Notes: generated by a model from the sequence alone, not told the origin. A DNA stretch of 64,000 nucleotides from Belnapia sp. F-4-1 (GCF_000802185.1 NZ_KN676113.1:62001-126000); one strand, 5' to 3'. Positions 46,950 to 56,984 are shown, numbered from the stretch's first letter. Numbers and translations are program-made.

Positions 46950-48544
46950 CAGGCCCGCCGCAGGTCGCGGTAATCCACCTGCCGATGATACTGATAGGTA
47001 TAGCCATCGATGGCCTGGGTCATCACCGCATCCTGGTTCGGTTGCCAGAGCAGGATCAGCGGCACCTCCTCCGCCAGCACCGCGATCATCCGCTTGCAGA
47101 GCCGCTCATACTCCGCCGGATCACGCTCGAACCGTGCCTTGGCGGTGAGGTCGTTGATCTCCGCATTGTTCCAGCTGCTGTAGTTCCACCGCTGCTCGCC
47201 GGTGAAGAAGTTGCGGAAGAAGTAGTCGGTCGATGGCAGCCAGGCGATCGAGGTCTCGGTGAGGAAGGGCAGCTTCTTCTCCGTCACCATCGTCGAGATC
47301 TGCGCATCCGGCAGCTTCTGGATCTCGACGCGGATTCCGATGCGCGCCAGCGACTCCTTCACCAGCGCCGCCATCGGCTCGCTCGTCGCCGCCGAGCCGA
47401 CATTGAAGGAGAAGGTGGTGTCCAACCCATTAGGGAAGCCCGCCTCCGCCATCAACGCCCTCGCGCGCGCGAGGTCGGTCTTCATCGGCATCGGCTGCGG
47501 GAAGCGCGCCGTCGGCGGCGTCTCGCTCCAATCCCCGCCGAAAAGCGCCGCCCCACGCTCGAACAGCGCCGCCTTGAAGATGTCCTGATAGGGCAGCGCC
47601 GCCGCCACCGCCTGCCGCAGCTTGACGTTGTCGAAGGGCGTCATCCGCGTATTGAAGGCGACCATGGTGAAGGCGTTGAACTGCGGCGTGGACACCACCT
47701 TCACCCGCGGCCGCTGCGCCAGGCTCGGCACGTCGCTCGCCTGCAGGTCGATGGAAAGGTCCGCATCCCCCCGCTCGATCAGGTTGGCGCGCGTCGCCGC
47801 CTCCGGGATCGTCTGGTTGATGATGCGCCGGAAAAAGGGCAGCGCCCCGCCCTTCCAGTCGTCGTTGCGCCGCAGGATCACCTGCTCGCCCGGCTTGAAA
47901 CTCTCGACGCGATAGGCGCCCGACCCCGCCGCATTGTCCTTCAGCCAGGCCTGCGCCCAGGGATCATCCGCGGTCGCATGCGCCTTCGCCACCTTGCTGT
48001 TGATGATCATGCAGTAGAGCGTGCAGAGATTGGGCAGCGCCAGCCGGTCCGGCCGCTCCACCTTCGCCTCGAAGGTATGCGCATCGACGACGCGGAACTG
48101 CTCGGCCTTGGTCCAGGAGCCGGTCTGGATCTGCACCGCCGCCAGCGAGCGCGCCGTCACATGCCGGTCGAAGGACCATTTCACGTCCTCCGCCGTCACC
48201 GGCGTCCCGTCATGGAACTTGGCGTCGCGCCGCAAGTGGAAGGTGAAGGTCGTCCCATCCGCGCTGGTCTCGACCCGCTCCGCCAACTCGCCGCGGATGA
48301 CATCCGGGGCGAAGACCCATCCCGCCCCCGCCTGCCGCCGCCCGAACCCCACCAGCCGGTCATAGACATTGACGCTGATGCCGAAGGCCTCCCGCGTCGA
48401 GCCCGGCATGGTCGGGTCGAGCGTGTTGACGGTGTTGCCCGTCACCTGCCGCAGCGTCTCCGCCCGGCTCTGCGCCAGCGCCGGCCCGCCCGGCACCGCC
48501 AAAGCCGCCGCGCCTGCCAGTATCTCCCGACGCCCGATCCTCAT
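46949..48544 (-). CDS. Peptide/nickel-type ABC substrate-binding protein
   Basis: A 531-residue periplasmic binding protein of family 5 (DppA/OppA/NikA). The leader RIGRREILAGAAALAVPG is twin-arginine-like. The family motif appears as GRTFTFHLRRDAKFHDG in the form GTTFTFHLRRDAKFHDGTPV, and VTAEDVKWSFDR follows. The ligand may be a peptide, opine, heme-like compound or other organic. It is first of the four-gene transporter operon, 52 bases after an SDR gene on the same strand. Confidence 0.92.
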   Translation of the reverse strand: MRIGRREILAGAAALAVPGGPALAQSRAETLRQVTGNTVNTLDPTMPGSTREAFGISVNVYDRLVGFGRRQAGAGWVFAPDVIRGELAERVETSADGTTFTFHLRRDAKFHDGTPVTAEDVKWSFDRHVTARSLAAVQIQTGSWTKAEQFRVVDAHTFEAKVERPDRLALPNLCTLYCMIINSKVAKAHATADDPWAQAWLKDNAAGSGAYRVESFKPGEQVILRRNDDWKGGALPFFRRIINQTIPEAATRANLIERGDADLSIDLQASDVPSLAQRPRVKVVSTPQFNAFTMVAFNTRMTPFDNVKLRQAVAAALPYQDIFKAALFERGAALFGGDWSETPPTARFPQPMPMKTDLARARALMAEAGFPNGLDTTFSFNVGSAATSEPMAALVKESLARIGIRVEIQKLPDAQISTMVTEKKLPFLTETSIAWLPSTDYFFRNFFTGEQRWNYSSWNNAEINDLTAKARFERDPAEYERLCKRMIAVLAEEVPLILLWQPNQDAVMTQAIDGYTYQYHRQVDYRDLRRA

Positions 48545-48596
48545 GCCGACCCTCCTGCCATCCCGCCGGTCTCAGCAATCCGCGTACCACCGCCCG

Positions 48597-49358
48597 TCAG
48601 GCGGCAAGCCACCCGCCATCGACGGCCAGCGTCGTCCCCGTGGTGAAAGCCGCGGCATCGCTGGCCAGGAACAAGGCAGCCTCCGCCACCTCCTCTGGCC
48701 TACCGAACCGCCCCATCGCATGCCGCGCGCGTGAGGCTGCCATCACCGGCTCCGGCTCCTGGTGCCGGGCGAAGCTCCGCCGCAGCAGCGGCGTGTCGAT
48801 CGCCCCCGGCACCAGCGCATTCACCCGGATGCCATCGCCGACGAAATCCAGCGCCATGGTCCGCGTCAGCGAGAGGATCGCCCCCTTCGCCGCGATATAG
48901 GCCGTGTTCCCCCGCCCCCCAGCCAAGGCGAGCTGCGACGCCGTGGTGACGATCGCACCCCCGCCCTGCCGCTGCATCGCCGGGATCACCGCCCGCGCCC
49001 AGAGCCAGGTCCCGCCGACATTGGCGCGAAACACCGCATCCCAATCCGACGGGTCGGTCGTCAGCACCGTCCCGCCGCAGGAATAGCCGGCGAAGCAGCA
49101 CAGCACGTCGATCCGCCCGAAGCGCGCCAGCACCGCCGCCGCGTCACGGTCCGCGCTGCCCGGCTCGCCGACATCGGAGGCGAGCGTCATCGCCTCGCCT
49201 CCCGCTGCCTCCACCAGCCGCACGCTCTCCGCCGCACCCTCGGCATCGCGGTCGACGATGGCGATCCGCGCCCCCTCGCGCGCGAAGAGCACGGCACTCG
49301 CCCGCCCTAGGCCGGAGCCGCCGCCCGTGATGACCGCAACCTTGTCCGTGAGCCGCAT
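48597..49358 (-). CDS. SDR-family oxidoreductase
   Basis: A 253-residue NAD(P)-dependent dehydrogenase. The cofactor motif is TGGGSGLGRASA, the catalytic pair is in AYIAAKGAILSLTRTMA, and the C-terminal TTLAVDGGWLAA is typical. It is first in the leftward module and shares a divergent promoter region of 94 bases with hyuA. The substrate is unknown but likely part of the same catabolic route as the ABC transporter. Confidence 0.88.
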   Translation of the reverse strand: MRLTDKVAVITGGGSGLGRASAVLFAREGARIAIVDRDAEGAAESVRLVEAAGGEAMTLASDVGEPGSADRDAAAVLARFGRIDVLCCFAGYSCGGTVLTTDPSDWDAVFRANVGGTWLWARAVIPAMQRQGGGAIVTTASQLALAGGRGNTAYIAAKGAILSLTRTMALDFVGDGIRVNALVPGAIDTPLLRRSFARHQEPEPVMAASRARHAMGRFGRPEEVAEAALFLASDAAAFTTGTTLAVDGGWLAA

Positions 49359-49452
49359 CGCCTGCCTCCACCGTCGCGCGAGCTTCGCCCAGGGCTAGCC
49401 ATCCCGCAACGCCGCCGTCAGGATGCACCGCACAACGAGGCTGGGGCGACGC

Positions 49453-51447
49453 ATGACGGGCTGGCAGGTCGGCATCGATATCGGCGGCACCTTCACCGAC
49501 ATCGTCGGCGCGCGCGGCGCGGAGTTCCGCACCGCCGAGGTCCCCTCCCGCCCCGCCGACCCGGTCGGCAGCATCTTCGCTGCGCTCGAGGCCATCGGCG
49601 TCGCCCCCGGCGAAATCGCCGACCTGGTCCACGGCACCACCCGCGTCACCAACGCCATCGTCGAGAACAAGCTGGAGCCCGTCACCCTGCTGGCGACCGC
49701 AGGCTTCGAGGACATCATCGAGATCGGCCGCCAGAGCCGCCGCGACCTCTACCGCCTCGACGTCCCGCCGAAGCCCGCCCCGCTCATCCCCGCCGCCCGC
49801 CGCGTCCCCGTCGCCGAGCGCATGGCGCATGACGGCACCACCCTCCGCCCACTCGCCGACCTCGACACGACCATCGACGCCGCACTCGCCACCGGCACCC
49901 GCTCCATGGCGGTGATGCTGCTGCACAGCTACGTCAACCCCGAGCATGAGCTGGCCCTCGCCGATCGCCTCCGTGGTCGCGTCCCCTATCTCTCCCTCTC
50001 CCATCAGGTGAACCCGGAGGCGCGCGAATACGAACGCTGCGTGGCGACCGTGCTGAACGCCGCCGTCATGCCGCTGGCCGCCGAATACCTCGCCCGCCTC
50101 CGCGCCGAACTCCCCGCCGAGGCCCGCCTTCACGTCATGCACTCCGCCGGCGGCATGGCCTCGCCCGAGGCGGCGGCCGAGCGTCCGCTGCTGATGGCCC
50201 TCTCCGGTCCCGCCGCCGGTGTCGCCGCCGCCGCCGCCGCGGCGCGCGAGACCGGCGAGCCCGCCTTGCTCTCCTTCGACATGGGCGGCACCACCACCGA
50301 CGTCGCGCTGATCCTCGACGGCCGCGCCGAGATCACCGTCGATGCCCGCCTCGCTGACCAGCCGCTGCGCCAGCCCATGGTCGCGATCGAGTCGATCGGC
50401 GCCGGCGGCGGCTCCATCGTGCAGCACGGCCCCGGCGGCCTCTCGGTCGGCCCGCGCAGCGCCGGTGCCGAGCCCGGCCCCGCCTGCTACGGCCGCGGCG
50501 GCACCGAACCCACCGTCTGCGACGCCAACGCCATCCTCGGCTACCTGAACCCCCGCCGCCGCCTCGGCGGCACCATCACCCTCGACGTGGACCGCGCCAC
50601 CGCCGCCTTCACCCCGCTCGCGGAGCAGCTCGGCCTTCCCGTCGTGGAACTCGCCCTCGGCGTCCTCCGCGTCGCCGACGCCACCATGGCCCGCGCGCTG
50701 AACAAGATCACCGTCGAGCGCGGCGTTGACGGCCGTGGCGCCACGCTGCTCGCCTTCGGCGGCATGGGCCCGATGCATGCGACCGGCCTCGCCGCCACCT
50801 ACGGCATCACCCGTGTGCTGGTGCCGCACGCCTCCTCCGCCTTCTCCGCCCTCGGCTGCGTCGCCGCCGAGATGAGCTACACCCGCCAGCGCACCCTCCG
50901 CCTCCCCGGCGAGGATTTCGACGCCGCCCGCCTCGCCGCCGCCCGCGCCGCGCTGATGGAGGAGCTCGCCGCCCCTCTCCTCGCCCAGGGCGTGTCCGGG
51001 GAGGCCATCGCCGCCGAGGAGACCGGCCTCATCCGCTACCGCGGCCAGTCCTACGCCGTCGATGTCCCCCTCTCCGGCCCGGCAGACGGCCCCACCCTCG
51101 GCGCCGCCTTCGAGGCCCGCCACCGCGCGCTGTTCGGCTTCGCCTCCGGCGAGGCCTGGGAGATGCTCGGCCTCCGCCTCCGCCTCTCCGCCCCCCGCGC
51201 GCTCGACCTCGCCCCACCCGCCCCCGCCAGCGCCCCGCCCGAGCCCTTCGCCACCGGCCCCTGCTGGTTCACCCCGGGGGCGCCGCTGCCCACCCCCCGC
51301 TACGAGCGCAGCGGCCTCGCCCCGCCCCTCCGCATCGCCGGCCCCGCCATCATCGAGGACGACTGGTCCACAATCCTCGTCCCACCCGGCTGGTCGGCGA
51401 CAGCGCAGCCCGGCGGCCACATCCTGCTGACCCGGGAGGACGCATGA
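49453..51447 (+). CDS. hyuA: Hydantoinase/oxoprolinase subunit A
   Basis: A 664-residue ATP-dependent amidohydrolase subunit. The actin-like ATPase motifs GIDIGGTFTDIV and DMGGTTTDVALI are intact. The family opens cyclic amides such as N-methylhydantoin or 5-oxoproline, or carboxylates acetone/acetophenone, together with subunit B. An upstream ATG at 49423 is also in frame. It overlaps the hyuB start by ATGA, so the two are translationally coupled. Confidence 0.92.
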   Translation: MTGWQVGIDIGGTFTDIVGARGAEFRTAEVPSRPADPVGSIFAALEAIGVAPGEIADLVHGTTRVTNAIVENKLEPVTLLATAGFEDIIEIGRQSRRDLYRLDVPPKPAPLIPAARRVPVAERMAHDGTTLRPLADLDTTIDAALATGTRSMAVMLLHSYVNPEHELALADRLRGRVPYLSLSHQVNPEAREYERCVATVLNAAVMPLAAEYLARLRAELPAEARLHVMHSAGGMASPEAAAERPLLMALSGPAAGVAAAAAAARETGEPALLSFDMGGTTTDVALILDGRAEITVDARLADQPLRQPMVAIESIGAGGGSIVQHGPGGLSVGPRSAGAEPGPACYGRGGTEPTVCDANAILGYLNPRRRLGGTITLDVDRATAAFTPLAEQLGLPVVELALGVLRVADATMARALNKITVERGVDGRGATLLAFGGMGPMHATGLAATYGITRVLVPHASSAFSALGCVAAEMSYTRQRTLRLPGEDFDAARLAAARAALMEELAAPLLAQGVSGEAIAAEETGLIRYRGQSYAVDVPLSGPADGPTLGAAFEARHRALFGFASGEAWEMLGLRLRLSAPRALDLAPPAPASAPPEPFATGPCWFTPGAPLPTPRYERSGLAPPLRIAGPAIIEDDWSTILVPPGWSATAQPGGHILLTREDA

Positions 51448-53021
51448 CCACGCCCGACCCCTTCCGCCTGGAAGTTCTCCGCCACGCCCTCACCGGCATC
51501 GCCGAGGAGATGTCCTTCGTCGTCATGCGCTCGGCCCGCTCGCCGCTGCTGCGCGAGGCCGGCGACCTCTCCTCGGCGCTGACCGACGCCACCGGCCAGC
51601 TCGTCGCCCAAGGCCGCGACATCCCCGTCCATCTCGGGGTGATGAGCTTCACCGTCGGCGCCTTCCTCCGGCGCGTCCCGGCCGAGCGCCTGCGCCCCGG
51701 CGATGTCTGGTTCACCAACCTGCCCGAGCTCGGCGGCAACCACCTGCCGGACGTGAAGGCCATCCGCCCCATCTTCGCCGAGGGCCGCCTGCTCGGCTTC
51801 GCCGTCAGCCTCGCCCATTGGGCCGATATCGGCGGCGCCTGGCCCGGCTCCTACGTCGCCTCGGCGACCGAGGCGGTGCAGGAAGGCCTTCGCCTCCCGC
51901 CCCTCCGCCTCTTCACAGCCGAGGGCCCCGACGAGGAGAAGATCGCCGTCATCCTCAACAACACCCGCGGCCCGGCCGAGCGCGAGGGCGACATGCTCGC
52001 CCAGCTCGCCGCCACGGCGACGGCGGAGCGCCGCCTGCTCGATCTCTGCGCCACCCATGGCGCGACGGTGGTGGAGCAGGCCATGGCCGCGCTGCACGAC
52101 CGCTCCGAGGCCGCCATGCGCGCCGCCATCGCCTCGCTCCCGCAGGGCGTCTTCGAAGGCGAGGACTTCCTCGACGATGACGGCCCCGGCGGCGCCCCCG
52201 CCGCCCTCCGAGTCCGCATCGCCATCACCGGCGAGACGGCCGAGTTCGACTTCTCGGCGACCGACGACGCCTTGGCGGGCCCCCTCAACACCACGCCCTA
52301 TGTCACCGCCGCCGCCGTCTACTACGCGATGAAGGCCATCGCCGGGCCCGAGATCCAGCCCAACGGCGGCTGCTACCGCCCGCTGACCGTCGTCACTCGC
52401 CCCGGCTCCCTCCTCGACCCGCCGAAGGAAAAGCCCCTGGTCGGCGGCAACCACGAAACCTCGCAGCGCCTGGTCGACGCCATCTTCCGCGCCTTCGCCG
52501 AGGCGATCCCCGAGCGCCTCGCCGCCGGCGGCTCCACCACCGCGGGCCTCCTGATCTTCGGCGGCGCCGGCCGCGACGGCGCCTGGAAGACGCTCTACGA
52601 GCCCCATGGCGGCGGCGAGGGCGCCCGCCACGACCGCCCCGGCGCTGCCGCGACGCGCGTCCACCTCACCAACACCAACAACACCCCGGCCGAGATCATC
52701 GAGGCCGAATTCCCCATCCGCATCGAGCGCCACACCCTTCGCCCCGGCTCCGGCGGCACCGGCCACCATGCGGGCGGCGCCGGGACCGAGCGCGAGTACC
52801 ACGTCCTCGCCCCCGAGATGTCGCTGACGACGATGTTCGAGCGCCGCGTCATCCCACCCTGGGGCCTCGCCGGCGGCGCGGCGGGCGCCCCCTTCCGCTG
52901 CCTCCTCCGCCGCGAGGGCACGGAGGAAGAACTGCGCGGCAAGGCCAACCTCCTGGTGCGCGAGGGCGACCGCGTCATCCTCCAGACCAGCGGCGGCGGC
53001 GGCTACGGCCCACCGGACTGA
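51444..53021 (+). CDS. hyuB: Hydantoinase/oxoprolinase subunit B
   Basis: A 525-residue partner of HyuA. The N-terminal DPFRLEVLRHALTGIAEEM, VQGRDIPVHLG-type stretch and the C-terminal GGGGYGPP tail are family features. Length is normal. It acts with HyuA on a cyclic amide or related substrate. The next gene, an alpha/beta hydrolase, follows after 26 bases and an AGGGAGGA site. Confidence 0.92.
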   Translation: MTTPDPFRLEVLRHALTGIAEEMSFVVMRSARSPLLREAGDLSSALTDATGQLVAQGRDIPVHLGVMSFTVGAFLRRVPAERLRPGDVWFTNLPELGGNHLPDVKAIRPIFAEGRLLGFAVSLAHWADIGGAWPGSYVASATEAVQEGLRLPPLRLFTAEGPDEEKIAVILNNTRGPAEREGDMLAQLAATATAERRLLDLCATHGATVVEQAMAALHDRSEAAMRAAIASLPQGVFEGEDFLDDDGPGGAPAALRVRIAITGETAEFDFSATDDALAGPLNTTPYVTAAAVYYAMKAIAGPEIQPNGGCYRPLTVVTRPGSLLDPPKEKPLVGGNHETSQRLVDAIFRAFAEAIPERLAAGGSTTAGLLIFGGAGRDGAWKTLYEPHGGGEGARHDRPGAAATRVHLTNTNNTPAEIIEAEFPIRIERHTLRPGSGGTGHHAGGAGTEREYHVLAPEMSLTTMFERRVIPPWGLAGGAAGAPFRCLLRREGTEEELRGKANLLVREGDRVILQTSGGGGYGPPD

Positions 53022-53047
53022 CCGAGCCACAAGGGAGGACAACAAGA

Positions 53048-54304
53048 ATGCAGCCCAAGCTGGACGACCTCGCCGCGCACCTGGCGGACCCCGCCCTCGC
53101 CCGCCACGGCCGCCACCTGACGGCCGATCTGCTGCTCGCAATCGGCGAGTCCGCCTGGCTGCTCTCCCTGCATGACGGCCGCCTCGCCGCCCTGAAGGCC
53201 GGCCCCTTCCTGATGCCCCGCTCTACCCTCGCGCTTCGCATCACCGCCGAAGGCTTCGCCCGCTTCGCCGCGCCGCGCTCCGAGCCCGGCTGGCACGATC
53301 TGCTGGCGCTGCGCCGCCAGGGCGCGCTCATGGTCGAGGGCGACACCAACCTCTTCTTCGCCCATCTTTTCTGGTTCAAGGCCCTGCTCGCCGTCCTCGC
53401 TGGCCACCCCACCCCCACCCCCGCCGAAGCCCCTGCCTTCGGCAGCGTTGAGGTCGAGCCCATCACCGGCCGTTACCTGCGGATGGATATCGCCGGCCGC
53501 CCCCACCGCCTCTATGTCGAGGAGGCCGGCTCCGGCCCGCCCCTCCTGCTGCTCCACACCGCCGGCAGCGACGGCCGCCAGTGGCGCGACCTTCTCAACG
53601 ACGCCGACATCACCAGCCGCTTCCGCTGCATCGCCTTCGACATGCCCCGCCACGGCAAGTCGAGCCCCCCGCCCGGCTGGGAGCACGAGGACTACCGCCT
53701 CACCACCGCCGCCTATACCGGCCTGGTGATGACCGTCGCCGCCGCCCTCCGCCTGGAGCGGCCGGTGGTCATGGGCTGCTCCATCGGCGGCCGCATCGTG
53801 CTCGACCTAGCGGCGGAGCACGCCGATGCCCTCGGCGGCGTCATCGGCCTGCAGGGCAGCGCCCACACCGGCCGCTACTACGAGCTGGATGCGCTGCACC
53901 ACCCGCACATCCATGGCGGCGAGGCCTGCGCCGCCATGGTCTCCGGCCTGGTCGGCCCCGCCTCGCCCGAGGCCGCGAAATGGGAAACCCTCTGGCACTA
54001 TGCCCAGGGCGGCCCCGGCATCTTCCGCGGCGACCTGCATTTCTACGCCGAGGAAGGCGATCTCCGCCCCAAACTCGCCCGCATCGACACGTCACGATGC
54101 CCCGTCGCCCTGCTCACCGGAGAATACGACTATTCCTGCCGCCCGGAGGACAGCCGCGCCACCGCTGCCGCCATCCCCGGCGCCACGCTCACCATCATGC
54201 CCGGCCTCGGCCACTTCCCGATGAGCGAGAACTGGCACGCGCTGAAGCCCCACCTCCTGCCGGTGCTGGAGCGCATGCGCCAAGCAGCCCGCCCCTCCCC
54301 TTGA
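53048..54304 (+). CDS. Alpha/beta hydrolase with SCP2-like N-terminal domain
   Basis: A 418-residue protein. The first 120 residues resemble an SCP2/sterol-carrier-like domain (LRITAEGFARFAAPRSEPGW, GDTNLFFAHLFWFKALLAVL). Residues 140-418 are an alpha/beta hydrolase: nucleophile serine in VMGCSIGGRI, acid in LLTGEYDYSCR and histidine in GLGHFPMSE. The N-terminal domain may bind a hydrophobic substrate or its CoA ester. It sits in the hyuAB operon and could hydrolyse a ring-opened product. Confidence 0.85.
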   Translation: MQPKLDDLAAHLADPALARHGRHLTADLLLAIGESAWLLSLHDGRLAALKAGPFLMPRSTLALRITAEGFARFAAPRSEPGWHDLLALRRQGALMVEGDTNLFFAHLFWFKALLAVLAGHPTPTPAEAPAFGSVEVEPITGRYLRMDIAGRPHRLYVEEAGSGPPLLLLHTAGSDGRQWRDLLNDADITSRFRCIAFDMPRHGKSSPPPGWEHEDYRLTTAAYTGLVMTVAAALRLERPVVMGCSIGGRIVLDLAAEHADALGGVIGLQGSAHTGRYYELDALHHPHIHGGEACAAMVSGLVGPASPEAAKWETLWHYAQGGPGIFRGDLHFYAEEGDLRPKLARIDTSRCPVALLTGEYDYSCRPEDSRATAAAIPGATLTIMPGLGHFPMSENWHALKPHLLPVLERMRQAARPSP

Positions 54305-54383
54305 GACCACCCGGTCCCACGCCATCTGCCCGGCAGGATAGCAGGGCGGCGAGGCGGTCCGGGATGCGATCAGGACCACGCGC

Positions 54384-55667
54384 ATGACGGGCCCGCCCCT
54401 CTTCACCCATCCCGGCTGGCGACGGCTGACCATCCTCGCCCTCTACGGCTACCAGGGGCTGGCCGCCGGCTTCGCGGTCACGGCGCTGCCGAACCACCTG
54501 GCTGGCCTCGGCGCGGCACCCGAGGCCATCGGGGCGATGCTGGCGCTCATCGGCCTGCCCTGGGTCCTGCAACCCCTCTGGGGCCCGCTGATCGACCGCT
54601 TCGGCGATGCCCGCATGGGCCGCCGCCGGGCCTGGATCGTGCTCGGCCTGACGGGCGCCCTCGCCTGCCTTGCCGCCCTGCCCATCGCCGGCGACGGCGC
54701 CGGTGCGCTGAGCCGCATCGGCTTGCTGCTGCTGCTGCACAATGCCTGCGCGTCGCTGCTCGACACCGCGGCCGATGCGATGATCATCGACTGCGTCCCC
54801 GCCGACCGCCTGGGCGAGACGACGGCGCTGACGCGGGCCGGCTTCGTCGGCGGCTCGGCCCTCGGCGCGGCGGCCTTCTCGGCGCTCGCCGCGGCCCATG
54901 GCCTGCCCCTTGCGGAGCACGTGCTCCTGCTGCTCGGCGCGCTCGCCGCCGCGATCCCCCTTCTCGTCCGCGAGGAGCGGGGCGACGCCCTGGTCTCCCT
55001 GGGGCGGCGCAGGCAGGAGGGGCGCGGCACCGCGTCCTACCTCGCCGTGCTGAAGGAACTCGCCGAATTCGGCCGCAGGCGGGATATCCTCGCCCTGCTG
55101 GCGGTCTGCGTCGTCGAGGAATTCGCCACCGCCGCCTTTGGCGTTCATTTCGGCCTCGACCTCGTGGCGACGGGCCGCTGGGATGCGGCCTCGCTCTCGC
55201 AACTCCAGGGTGGGCTGACACTGGCCAGCGGCACGGTCGGCGCGCTGTCGATCGGCCTCTGGCTGGACCGGGTGGGACCACGGCACGCGCTCAGCCTGCT
55301 GCTCGGCAGCTGCGTCGCGGCCTATGTGGCGACCGCGCTGCTGCTGCTCGGGCCACGCAGCTACGCGCTTGAGGCCTGCGCCATGGCGCTGTCCAGCGTC
55401 GTGCCGGCGCTCGTCTTCGTCTCGCTCGCGCCGACCGTGATGCAGATCATCCGCGGCAGCGGCGCCGCGACCCAGTTCGCCCTCGTGATGGCGGCACTGA
55501 ACGGCGGCGGCGTGCTGGGCTCGGCGGTATCCGGCCACCTTGGCGCCCTGCTCCCGTCCTGGCTGGTGGCGCTGGGCGGCGCGGGCCTCTTCGCGCTCTG
55601 CACCCTGGCGGCGGCGAAGCCGGAAAGGCTCTTCGGCACGACGCAACCACGCTCGGCCGGTGACTAA
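54384..55667 (+). CDS. MFS transporter (AmpG/RhtX-like)
   Basis: A 427-residue permease with about 12 hydrophobic helices. The early motif LPWVLQPLWGPLIDRFGDARMGRRRAW (core WGPLIDRFGD and GRRRAW) is like AmpG and the siderophore permeases RhtX/FptX. It imports or exports a small molecule; the ligand is open. It lies 79 bases after the hydrolase gene, possibly in the same operon, and 117 bases before the ino1 cluster. Confidence 0.82.
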   Translation: MTGPPLFTHPGWRRLTILALYGYQGLAAGFAVTALPNHLAGLGAAPEAIGAMLALIGLPWVLQPLWGPLIDRFGDARMGRRRAWIVLGLTGALACLAALPIAGDGAGALSRIGLLLLLHNACASLLDTAADAMIIDCVPADRLGETTALTRAGFVGGSALGAAAFSALAAAHGLPLAEHVLLLLGALAAAIPLLVREERGDALVSLGRRRQEGRGTASYLAVLKELAEFGRRRDILALLAVCVVEEFATAAFGVHFGLDLVATGRWDAASLSQLQGGLTLASGTVGALSIGLWLDRVGPRHALSLLLGSCVAAYVATALLLLGPRSYALEACAMALSSVVPALVFVSLAPTVMQIIRGSGAATQFALVMAALNGGGVLGSAVSGHLGALLPSWLVALGGAGLFALCTLAAAKPERLFGTTQPRSAGD

Positions 55668-55784
55668 CCGGCACGGTTCGCTTGGGGTCCACCATCTCGC
55701 CTCCGGTATACGTGATCGCACCTTTGCCTGGAACATCTTCGCACCGGCCCGATCTTCGTCCGCGACAGACAAGGGCGGAGCGGA

Positions 55785-56984
55785 ATGGTGAATGCGTCGA
55801 GGCGCCGTCGCGTCGGAGTGGCGGTGGTGGGTCTGGGGGGCGCCGTGGCGACCACCGCCGTCGCCGGGGTTGAGCTGATGCGCCGTGGCGCCAACAACAT
55901 GAGCGGGCTGCCGCTTGCCGATGTCGCCGTGCCCGGCCTTGCCGGTTATGAGGATCTCGTCTTCGGCGGTTGGGACGTGAACGGGCAGAGCCTCGCCGCT
56001 GCCGCTGCCGAGCATCATGTCCTCAACGACAACCAGCTCGCCGAAACCGAGGATGCGCTCGCCCGCGTCACGCCCTGGAAGGCGGTGGCGAGCAGCGCCT
56101 TCTGCCGCCGGATCGGTGGCGGCAACATGCGCGAGATGCGTGGCCACCGCGCCGCGATCGACGCCATCATCGGCGACATCCAGCAGTTCAAGGTGGCAAA
56201 CGACCTTGACGATGTCGTCATGATCAACCTCGCCTCCACCGAGCGCACGCCGGTCGAGGGCGAAGCGCTGCGCACGGCAGACGGCTTCCAGCGTGCCCTC
56301 GACCAGGACGACCCCGATATCGGCCCGGCCATGCTCTACGCCGCCGCTGCGATCGAGGCCGGCATCGGCTACGGCAATTTCACCCCCTCCGTCGCGGCCG
56401 ACATCCCCGGCCTCACCGAGCTCGCCGAGCGGCGCGGCGTGCCCGTCGCCGGCAAGGACGGCAAGACCGGCCAGACCTTGATGAAGACCGTGCTCGCCCC
56501 GGCGCTTCGGGCCCGCGCGCTGCATGTCGATGGCTGGTTCTCCACCAACATCCTCGGCAACCGCGACGGCCAGGCGCTCGAGGATCCGGACAGCCTTAAG
56601 TCGAAGCTCGGCACCAAGGGCAACGTGCTCGACAGCATCCTCGGCTACAAGGTCGAGGACCACATCGTCGACATCCGCTACTACCGTCCGCGTGGCGACG
56701 ACAAGGAAGCCTGGGACAACATCGACGTCAGCGGCTTCCTCGGCCACAAGATGCAGATCAAGGTCAACTTCCTCTGCAAGGACAGCGTGCTCGCCGCGCC
56801 GCTGGTGCTGGAGATCGCCCGCGTGCTCGACCTCGCGCGCCAGCGTGGCGAGAAGGGGCCGCAGGAGCAGCTTTCGCTCTTTTTCAAGGCACCGATGACG
56901 GCCGGCCGCCGGGCGCCGGAACATGCCTTCCACCGGCAGGAACGCATGCTCGCCGACTGGCTCGAGGGCAAAGCCGGCCGATGA
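55785..56984 (+). CDS. ino1: Inositol-3-phosphate synthase
   Basis: NAD-dependent myo-inositol-1-phosphate synthase (MIPS) of 399 residues that converts glucose-6-phosphate to 1L-myo-inositol-1-phosphate. The N-terminal cofactor motif VAVVGLGGAVATTAV, the catalytic stretch GKDGKTGQTLMKTVLAPALR and STNILGNRDGQAL are conserved. Length fits the compact bacterial/archaeal form. It leads an eight-gene operon whose genes overlap by a few bases, starting with the next gene at 56981 (ATGA). In a proteobacterium such a gene usually signals an inositol-derived product. Confidence 0.93.
   Translation: MVNASRRRRVGVAVVGLGGAVATTAVAGVELMRRGANNMSGLPLADVAVPGLAGYEDLVFGGWDVNGQSLAAAAAEHHVLNDNQLAETEDALARVTPWKAVASSAFCRRIGGGNMREMRGHRAAIDAIIGDIQQFKVANDLDDVVMINLASTERTPVEGEALRTADGFQRALDQDDPDIGPAMLYAAAAIEAGIGYGNFTPSVAADIPGLTELAERRGVPVAGKDGKTGQTLMKTVLAPALRARALHVDGWFSTNILGNRDGQALEDPDSLKSKLGTKGNVLDSILGYKVEDHIVDIRYYRPRGDDKEAWDNIDVSGFLGHKMQIKVNFLCKDSVLAAPLVLEIARVLDLARQRGEKGPQEQLSLFFKAPMTAGRRAPEHAFHRQERMLADWLEGKAGR

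Noticed and set aside
54195-56933. 912-codon minus-strand frame across the MFS and ino1 genes
   Set aside because: Antisense to two well-supported genes and low-complexity in composition.
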